Below are positions 57,095-64,000 of a DNA stretch of 64,000 nt, piece after piece. The number at the start of each line of letters is the position of its first letter. The first letter of the stretch is position 1. Source of the stretch: Ceratothoa steindachneri (lineage: Eukaryota; Arthropoda; Malacostraca; Isopoda; Cymothoidae); assembly GCA_963969495.1 (NCBI GenBank), contig OZ018330.1:47048394-47112393 (forward strand), written 5' to 3'. The notes beneath the pieces are model-generated. The model was not told the origin of the DNA. It saw nothing but the letters and a program-made list of their open reading frames with translations, and searched no databases. The translations under genes were made by a program, and so were the position numbers.

Positions 57095-57614
57095 TGGAAT
57101 GACCCCGACATATACGTCACTTCTACCCCGCCTTCGTGCACGCTTAAGGTCAAACGGGTGACCTTGACTCAACTCTGGTCACAACAGTGATGGGGGGAGT
57201 GCGAAGGATTTAAATTCAAAAGAGTGAGTGCATTTAGCCGATATTTAACTAATGGAGGCTGCGGGCTATGTGTCTTATGAAAAAGGGAGGCCTATACTGT
57301 TGATGCCCGATTTGGACCAACAATATATAGGGACCAGTCGGAACCGTAACTGCCTCTGCCATTGGGGGTGGGGGGAATCTCTCCACGAATTAACACATCG
57401 CTTGAGGCATGGGAAGTACTCCCGAGGGGTTTTCTTGATAACACCCTGGGAGACGACAGAAGCGGCGCGCGTTTGAGATTCCAATCCCTCGCTTATCGCA
57501 GAAAGCAGTTCGATATTCTGACTGTTCTCACGGTCCTCGCTCACGCGGACTGACCTCGTGCCTGACCTCGTGGTTTCGATGGGTCTAAATGGCGGCAAGG
57601 AGCCTCTATTCTCG

Positions 57615-57616
<2 letters not shown>
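57093..57616. mobile_element. CpG-rich block inserted in a TA microsatellite
   Basis: A 524-bp GC- and CpG-rich segment lies exactly between two TA tracts (57032-57092 and 57617-57669), as if inserted into one (TA)n. Left edge CGTGGAATGACCCCGACAT; right edge CTCTATTCTCGACAA. The ends show only weak inverted similarity (CGTGGAAT versus GTCGAGAAT). Overlapping ORFs on both strands (57252-57476, 57275-57598, 57362-57553) have no recognised motif. A solo LTR or a MITE with TA-repeat target preference would fit. Confidence 0.45.

Positions 57617-57669
<53 letters not shown>
57617..57669. repeat. TA microsatellite, right tract
   Basis: About 53 bp of pure TA, the counterpart of the tract at 57032-57092. 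Confidence 0.95.
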
Positions 57670-57674
<5 letters not shown>

Positions 57675-57979
57675 TAGAGATGTATCCGTTAGAAATTTTA
57701 GTATTAGTTCAAATGTGACTCAAGAATTTAGAACTGAAACATAAAAATCTTAGCTTGATTTCCTGGCAGAAATTTAAGAGGGTATACGGTTTAACGCATA
57801 TTTAGGGCTTTGAATAATAAATAACATGTTCTACGGTTATTCATCTATTTCATTTTCTACAAAACTTGTAAATTGATTGATTGAATAAGCAGCCATGGGA
57901 TAGACTACTACACTCTAATCCTATTCTTGTTAGTACAACCTTGTCACGTCGTTACATCAGATATGTACTGCTGTTGTTT

Positions 57980-58760
57980 AAAATATGTTTGATTTGGGGG
58001 AGAATGCAATTGTTTTGGTACCTTTCATCTTGCCAGAAGTTGAAGACAGGGCTACAGCATCCCTATCATTTGTGGTATAAAAAGCCCCAAGTGTGTCATA
58101 TGAGCATTGCGGNNNNNNNNNNNNNNNNNNNNNNNNNNNNNNNNNNNNNNNNNNNNNNNNNNNNNNNNNNNNNNNNNNNNNNNNNNNNNNNNNNNNNNNN
58201 NNNNNNNNNNNNNNNNNNNNNNNNNNNNNNNNNNNNNNNNNNNNNNNNNNNNNNNNNNNNNNNNNNNNNNNNNNNNNNNNNNNNNNNNNNNNNNNNNNNN
58301 NNNNNNNNNNNNGACATGCCCCATTTTTGAGACCACTCAGAGATAGAGTCCATAATATGTTGCAACTGGTTGTACAATTATTCAAAGGTTTCCCCAGAAA
58401 ACCAATCTGCACTGTTATCAGCGTACAGAGCATGGTTCATTCTTAAATCTCTAAATGAATCATTCATCATGATTGAGAATAGAAGAGGGCTTATAACAAT
58501 GCCCTGTGGTAAGCCAAATTAACAGCAATTTTTTCAGATAGGTGTCCAGCTACGGAAATTGATAATTCGGAATAAAATAAAGTTTTTAAAAAGGTAGGGA
58601 GATGTCCTGGTAAACCGATCTTATAGAGTTTTTGATAAATACCTTAGTGGCAGATGGTATCGTCTGCTTTTTAATGCCAAGATAGATTGCCATTACATAT
58701 TTATCATATAAGAAGGCTTGCTATACTAATTAATCAGGGAAAACATCCGTAGGTCTATAA
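57980..58760 (-). pseudogene. Jockey-like LINE reverse transcriptase fragment, crossed by a gap
   Basis: Minus-strand translation of 58313-58525 reads GLPQGIVISPLLFSIMMNDS (RT motif before the catalytic box), ALYADNSADWF, where the usual YADD is YADN, and LQHIMDSISEWSQKWGMS, the typical segment after it. One stop interrupts the frame between them. Towards 58760, DTICH-like decayed upstream RT sequence is recognisable. Below the gap, 57980-58112 may be the C-terminal continuation but is too decayed to be sure. Confidence 0.7.
58113..58312. other. Assembly gap (200 N)
   Basis: Exactly 200 unknown bases, probably a fixed-size scaffold gap. ORFs reported across it consist mostly of unknown residues and are meaningless. 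Confidence 0.99.
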
Positions 58761-58943
58761 TACACGTGGGACAGTGATCCCATATATATATTTTTTTAGG
58801 TGTAAACTGGAATTTATAAGTGATCGTTCTCTAGTGTTTGACGCGTCTCTTCTTCAAATGCACATCGTTTTCACAATAACTTTCCTCTCCGCTCTTCTAT
58901 GTAATATAACTCACACTAAGAAAGAAAATTTTAACAAATATGC

Positions 58944-59921
58944 TGTGTAGCAGAATGAGGTCAAATGGCGGCCACGTGCACCCCTGAACCCACGTGGATC
59001 CGGAGATCACCGCATGGAGCTGGTGAAAGCATGGGGACCTAGGCAAGGAGGCGGCTGACACTGTTATCGCTCGCCCCAGCTGTATTTGCCTAGGGAACAA
59101 TATCATCTCTCCCCCCTCACGCGGCCACCCATCCGCGAGCATTCGGGCCTTTCTGCTCGAAGATGGGAATCCGTTGGACATTCCAACGAACGTTATCAAG
59201 ATTCGCCCTTCCTCCGAAGGAGTGGTCGACTTTTCCTCAAAATCGCGCGCGCCTCCTCTCCAGGCGCCTATATAACACTTTGAATGAGTTTAGACGAAAG
59301 GGCTAAAGGACGTTCTCCCCCTCCTCCCCGCGGCGTTTTCGATTCAAGTGAAGGCTAAATCGATCCGTGAACTCTGCCTTAGTCAATCGGAAAGCTTCGA
59401 CATCAGTGAACTCTGCCATAGTCAATCGGCAAGGACTAACAAGGATTCCAAACTCCGACTAGTGCTCTCTCGTATGAAGCTAGAGGTAAACGAACTTCTT
59501 CCGTCGCATTCAGCGTACCCTCAACTGGCCTCTTTTCGGAAACTAGCACATAAGGTATTCGTAACCGTTGCCACCTGCAGATTGATCTTAAATCTGGCTT
59601 ATCCAATTGCTCCATTATTTGTGTGAACGCCCCCGTTTAAAATCCCCCCTTTAAATCACTAACTGTATCTGACCTCTTTACTCCCTTAATTAACCTACCT
59701 GATCGCATGTAGATCTTTACACCTTGTCGGCGACCATTACATTTAAATCCAATTTCTATGTAAATATATATATCTTTTTGTTGTTAGTAAAGTTATATTT
59801 TCGTCATTGTGTTTCTTTTGAAACCCCAGCGCGTACCAGCTACCTGTTAATCTTTGGCCAACTTGCACTTTGAAAGGACTCCGCAAAGTAATAATAAACC
59901 ATCCCCGCTGGACTCCTAACA
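58944..59921 (+). mobile_element. Probable LTR (solo or 5' LTR)
   Basis: Starts TGTGTAGCAGAATGAGG and ends GGACTCCTAACA (TGT...ACA), 978 bp, much richer in CpG than its surroundings. It holds a TATATAA box at 59269-59275, then ~400 bp of leader-like sequence with a ~40-bp duplicated block (GTGAACTCTGCC at ~59367 and ~59407). TTAGTAAAGTTATATTTTCG at ~59786 is shared with the insert at 50.3 kb, and an AATAAA lies at ~59891. No Gag or Pol was found downstream, and neither a primer-binding site nor a target duplication could be confirmed. ORF 59348-59626 inside it is unsupported. Confidence 0.45.
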
Positions 59922-60325
59922 ATTTTCCCTTTCACTATCGGTCTTCAACCAACTTTGGGCCCAAGCCAAAAATGCCCCGTGAAGAACCAAAAGGGCCACT
60001 GACAAGAGAGATATACCGAGTACTCGAAGGAGTTTGCTAGCCACAAGTGGTGGAAATTACAGAACGAAGAATGTCCATGGCGTGGGTACACAACACCCTA
60101 ATTCTCCGAATATGGGTTTCATAGATCAGGAGTCGGTGAAAACAAGACCAAAGTAACGGTGTGAGTTAACAATTTCAAGAAACCTCCGTTAATAACAAGT
60201 CCGGGTTGGGATGTACCCGACGATGGAGACAAAGATGTATTATATTAAATTTGGCAAAGGGAAACCGAAACCTGTGCGCTTTTAAATAGTGAGATATGCG
60301 GTTCAATACGTATTAGAATCGACGC
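59922..60325. other. No recognisable feature
   Basis: Sequence after the LTR candidate, of mixed composition, with no ORF of note and no motif. Confidence 0.4.
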
Positions 60326-60945
60326 TTGAGACTTGGCGGTATCATATGCCTTCTTCAGTTCGAAATGCAATTAGGCTTAATACTGTTTACGAAGGAAGGT
60401 CTTGCAGATGAAATTTTCCAGCATGAGCAAAGCATGCGACTTGGAATGGAACTTGCGGCTGCCGCAGTGTGCAAAAGCGAGGTACCCTCTGCTCTCCAGA
60501 AAAAAGCTACTTCTAACATTTACAAATTTCTCCATCAAATTACACACGTAGTAGTTAGAGATATTGGACGGAAACGGGACGATGTAGAGTGATATCTCCC
60601 CTGTTTGCAAAAAATGAGAACATTAGCCATTCGCCAGGAGTCTGAACGAATACTCTCTGTCCAGATTTTATTGAACAAATCTAGCAAAAAATTTATGCTT
60701 TGCTCAACTATAAGTATGGCATACAGGACATCGTCCGGACTATGGACGGTGCCTGCTCATGTAACCGTGCGGAAGGCATGTCACTTAGCGGAAACCTGTT
60801 GTTTAATTTTTCCCTGCTTCTTGAGGCAAAGTCTAATCAGTACTTTTCAGCAACATCGCGTCGTGCATTGAATGCTAGCCGACCAGTATACTGGATAGAG
60901 AATGTGGATGATGTGGCCGTGAAAGACTCCACCATTAACACGTGA
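60326..60945 (+). other. Unidentified plus-strand reading frames
   Basis: Frames 60326-60592 (88 codons), 60605-60871 (88) and 60700-60945 (81) run in succession with overlaps, as a frameshifted gene might. Products read EGLADEIFQHEQSMRLGMEL, TSNIYKFLHQITHVVVRDIG and SRRALNASRPVYWIENVDDV. They look protein-like but match nothing that I recognise. Candidates are a decayed retroelement or an old gene fragment. Confidence is low. Confidence 0.3.
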
Positions 60946-60999
60946 TCAGAGATGGCGGTCCCGTTCCCCTTTAGAAGGGGAGTGGTATTCTACTAGAAA

Positions 61000-62480
61000 T
61001 TTCTCCTAATCCCTTTGACTTGCATTTCAACCTCTGCGAGAGGGGCCTTCCGTTAATTTACCACGCGTATGTCCGCCATGAATAGCAGCGGCGTGCTTTG
61101 AACCGTACTGGAATCCTATTCTAGCTCAACGAAAGTCACCGACGGCTGCCGTGGAATGTACGTAGATATGTATAGCAGTATACCTCCTATCTAGATGCAG
61201 CATCACTATCACTGTCTAAAAGTAGGTATTTATTGGTAATAGAAGAACGGAGAGATCATGCCGGGGGTAAATCGCATATCTTCTTCCCGACCCACAAACC
61301 TTGCTGGAGGGGTCACAAACCCTTATTCCCTGAGAAGGTTGGTAGGAGGCACGTGCCAAACATGATCTGTAAATCGATAGCTAACGGGGAAAAGGAGAAA
61401 ACTATCCTACGCAGCTTCATCTAGCTGGCCAGGAGTCCAGGGCAATTACATTGAACGAATATGCTCTCCCAATCTAGCTTGGAAGAGATGCAAAGGACCC
61501 CTTTGAGCTGTACACCCCCACAACAATAGTCTTATGCTTCCCGGATCCCAAACTCCAGGGCTATTGGCCGCACACGGTTTAAAGGCACTGTTACCTTCAA
61601 AGAATTATTAGGGTACGTTTGGCTCGCCATACGTGGCTTTTCATCCCTCCGCCTCAAAACCTTCGGCAAGCAGGGTGATGTGGTTCCGGAGGGGGGTGGA
61701 TTCTCCTTTTTTAGCGTCACGCGTCTTCGTCTCACCCGGTTGAGCTTTCGATTGAAGCCTGTGAACCGTAGTTCCCTTGGTACTGTCCTTCTTTCTGGGG
61801 ACAGCATTAGGAGTACCAGAAAACTCTCTCACTACCACTTTCGGTTAGTTTGCCTCCTGAGTTCATGACTCGGTGTAGGCGCACTAGCGTTCCACTTTAC
61901 GAAATAGAGTGTGAGCTCTGGTTTTAGCTGAGGGAGAGTATTAGCCTTTAGAACGGCTAGCTCTACCGGAGGACCGCCCATGATAGGGTGGGAAGAAGCC
62001 ATCAAAGCGACCGTGGTCATAAGCCTAGAGAGGAGTAGACGAGAGGGTGCGTACTTAACATCTTAGGCATAGCGTTTGCAAGGATCAGGAGTAATTTCTT
62101 AGCCTCACCATAAGAATGTCGTTCCACAGCTTAAACGCCCAGGAGTTCCTTCTCCTTGAGATACGCGCCACATTGCTTCGAGTAAGCAGCCAAAGTGGTG
62201 GCAGTATTAGTACCTTTACAGTAGTGGCGCAAAGGCCTTAGCATGGTATAGATACCAAGCGACTCGCACCGATTCAAAGGAACCTGATATGATCGAAAGT
62301 GACGAAGAGTGTAGGGGTTGATTTCGCCTCCTCCTCCACCTTATTTATTCATCACACGTTTGAGCTCAACCACAGCATATTTGACCAGCTCTTGGGTTAT
62401 GTTTTCTAAGGAGCAGTAAAGGAGTTCACTGACATAAACCACTCATTTCACGAAATTCATACTAGAGTGCGATTTCACCT
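61000..62480. other. Unassigned GC-moderate region upstream of element copy 2
   Basis: Overlapping ORFs on both strands at 61532-61868 (91 and 65 codons minus, 62 codons plus) with no motif recognised. It may belong to the unclassified element at 62480-63110, but the corresponding region at 10 kb shows no clear counterpart. Confidence 0.3.
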
Positions 62481-63110
62481 TTCACCTAATAATGGCTGAA
62501 TTGGAAGGATCCGTTGCAGACGCCAGAAGGATCCTATCCTCAAAAAGGGTCAGATTCATTCGGCTCTCTAACAGTGAACTTAGCTATCCTCTAAGGAAAC
62601 TTGTGGCCTTTGTCCAACATGCTGCCATCAGTGCAGCGAATAACTAAAAAGTATTTGAAGCCAACTGGCTCAAAAACACTAGGTAGTCTCTCAAAGCCCT
62701 CCCCCTAGTCAAAGACCGTATCGAGACCGGACGTGGCGATTTTTAAGAGGAAGAAGAATTCCTAGTCGTCTTATTCTTCTTCCTCCTCTTTTCTTTAACC
62801 CTTGAAGAGGCTCTAAGTCCCAATGGACCAGCATCATCATCCATGTTTTTTCGTGGAAAGGGAGAATTATTTTGGGCCAGTAAAGGGCAGCAGCAGGGAG
62901 ATGAAGTCTTTCCTCTCCTATAAGTCCTTGTAGCCTCGAGATGCCTTCAAGAGGTCCTTGCACAGGAGCGGAATAAGGTTCGTTGTCTGGCACTAATCCA
63001 AGGTTTGCCCATAAGGAAGGCCCTAAAATCGGTAAATTGGGCACCTCCTGGATCATCTCCAACTCAGGAGAGGCCTCCAAGTAGCCATACCCTTTTCAAG
63101 GTATCGGTTA
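62480..63110 (+). mobile_element. Unclassified dispersed element, copy 2
   Basis: Diverged relative of 10630-11420, same orientation, roughly 60-65 percent identical by eye in the shared blocks. Plus frames read MAELEGSVADARRILSSKRV then LRKLVAFVQHAAISAANN, a stop, and later a Pro/Ser-rich part (LSPNGPASSSMFF; APPGSSPTQERPP). The minus strand has an open 123-codon frame (62709-63080). Its first codons have partial similarity to the minus strand of copy 1 (ME..PE...I), so either strand could be the coding one. Neither product matches a family that I can name. Confidence 0.5.
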
Positions 63111-63710
63111 TCCCAAGCCTGGAACGATAAGGAAAATAGCCCCAATGGTTATCCCCTAGTATACTTCACCTGGTTCATGAAAGACAGCCCGTATTCCTGT
63201 CCTCAGATCTCCAGTAGTAAGTAATAGGAAATTGATTACCTCCCCCAATACCAAAGCACACTTCTTATTAAATTTTCAGGCTATTTAGAGCTTCTTGAGG
63301 CTGGGAATACTTTCAAACTTGTATTTAAAATCAATTTAGTGATGTTGCGAGTCTCCTATCTTATGTGAACTGTTAGTGTTGGTAAATGGAAGAGCGGCAC
63401 GTCCTTCATAACCTAATGCCGCCATCCGTCTCAAATTTATGGAAACTAATGGTGCCTCTTTCCTTCTTGATATCTTCCTGTGATCTTTATTTCGTCACTT
63501 ACTTTACACATCTCTTCACCTGATTTTCACCTGCCTGAAGAAGTCAGTGGGCACGTTGATCGCTTACCATACACCATCAACGAAGTGGATGTTATTGTAA
63601 CAGGTTTAACGCTTCGTCTACAGCTGAAACCAGGAGGACAGGCACATCATCCCCGTTCCAATGCCGGGGTATGTGATTAATTTGGAGATTTGACACTAAT
63701 ACGCAGTAGT
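63111..63710. other. No recognisable feature
   Basis: ORF 63480-63680 has no motif; no repeat was recognised. Confidence 0.4.
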
Positions 63711-63800
63711 GAAATCGATATCCCACCCTAAAAACAGAGGCTTAATTCCAATGTAGGGAAGTCAATAGCCCACCCTAAAAACAGAGGGCCAGTTCCGTCA
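63711..63800. repeat. 53-bp tandem duplication
   Basis: CCCACCCTAAAAACAGAGG occurs at ~63722 and ~63771, with similar flanks (TCGATAT / TCAATAG before, TTCC after): two units of about 49-53 bp. Confidence 0.8.
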
Positions 63801-64000
63801 CCACAACATCCTGGCATTTGGCGGAGTAACCCGATTACTTAACTCCTCCCTCCTCTCTCACCTCGCCTCGAGGACCACCCGAAAGGCCCTCGCACAACCA
63901 CGACATGCATTAAGCATCACATTTCGGGTCCGGCGAGCCTAACATTGTTTAAATCGGCAATATTTCCCCTAAGAGTTGGTATTTAATTTCACTTCATTGA

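Noticed and set aside
58052..58446. Long ORFs across the gap
   Set aside because: Most residues are unknown (200 N), so the frames carry no information.

Overview
The window looks like gene-poor nuclear DNA of a multicellular animal, most likely an arthropod (crustacean, arachnid or insect). This is inferred from the transposon mix (Gypsy LTR elements, CR1-like and Jockey-like LINEs, several mariner lineages, hAT elements of the ZBED5 type), the AT-rich spacers, abundant microsatellites and long minisatellites. I could not place the species. I found no convincing host protein-coding gene, no confident tRNA or rRNA gene, no bacterial-type operon and no CRISPR array. Almost everything recognisable is a decayed mobile element or a tandem repeat.

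Layout. 1-4860: a deleted Gypsy-type LTR retrotransposon (5' LTR part, gag with zinc knuckle, retropepsin, RT lacking its catalytic core, RNase H, polypurine tract, 3' LTR); integrase is absent. 4945-9775: a minisatellite of about 33 bp, split by a CR1-like LINE (+) and a truncated mariner/IS630 transposon (-). 10630-11420: an unclassified element whose diverged relative lies at 62480-63110. 11772-14060: microsatellites and a strong hairpin. 14368-14853: a complete hAT-type MITE with 8-bp target duplications. 16600-17910: a Jockey-like LINE relic. 18589-19760 and 26825-27990: two copies of a compound AT-rich repeat in which one segment is inverted. 21409-22100: a possible LTR. 25169-25985: eight copies of a ~101-bp satellite. 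29600-30822: a CR1-like LINE on the minus strand. 33401-34085: a ~165-bp satellite. 34905-38990: a mariner relic, a ZBED5-like hAT transposase relic and a second mariner relic in close succession. 45120-47130: a GC-rich region with many short hairpins and a ~280-bp direct repeat. 48600-49305: GAT/AAT microsatellite and a 52-bp tandem repeat. 49800-51540: a transposon-type ORF relic (FDTT motif) interrupted by a CpG-rich, LTR-like insert. 55098-56500: the best-preserved mariner. 56851-57033: a small MITE with perfect 25-bp inverted ends. 57092-57616: a CpG-rich block inside a TA microsatellite. 57980-58760: a Jockey-like RT fragment crossed by a 200-base assembly gap. 58944-59921: a probable LTR. 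60300-63110: unidentified, moderately GC-rich sequence.

The elements do not cooperate; they form nests. The clearest insertion orders are LINE and mariner inside the 33-bp minisatellite, and an LTR-like segment inside the FDTT-type ORF. No intact new defence, biosynthetic or mobile system is visible. The most unusual signals are the repeated-hairpin LTR with AGAACA/TGTTCT palindromes, the similar hairpin cluster at 45 kb, the unclassified element pair at 11/62 kb, the inverted module between the 19-kb and 27-kb repeats, and a mariner carrying a duplicated 5' end.
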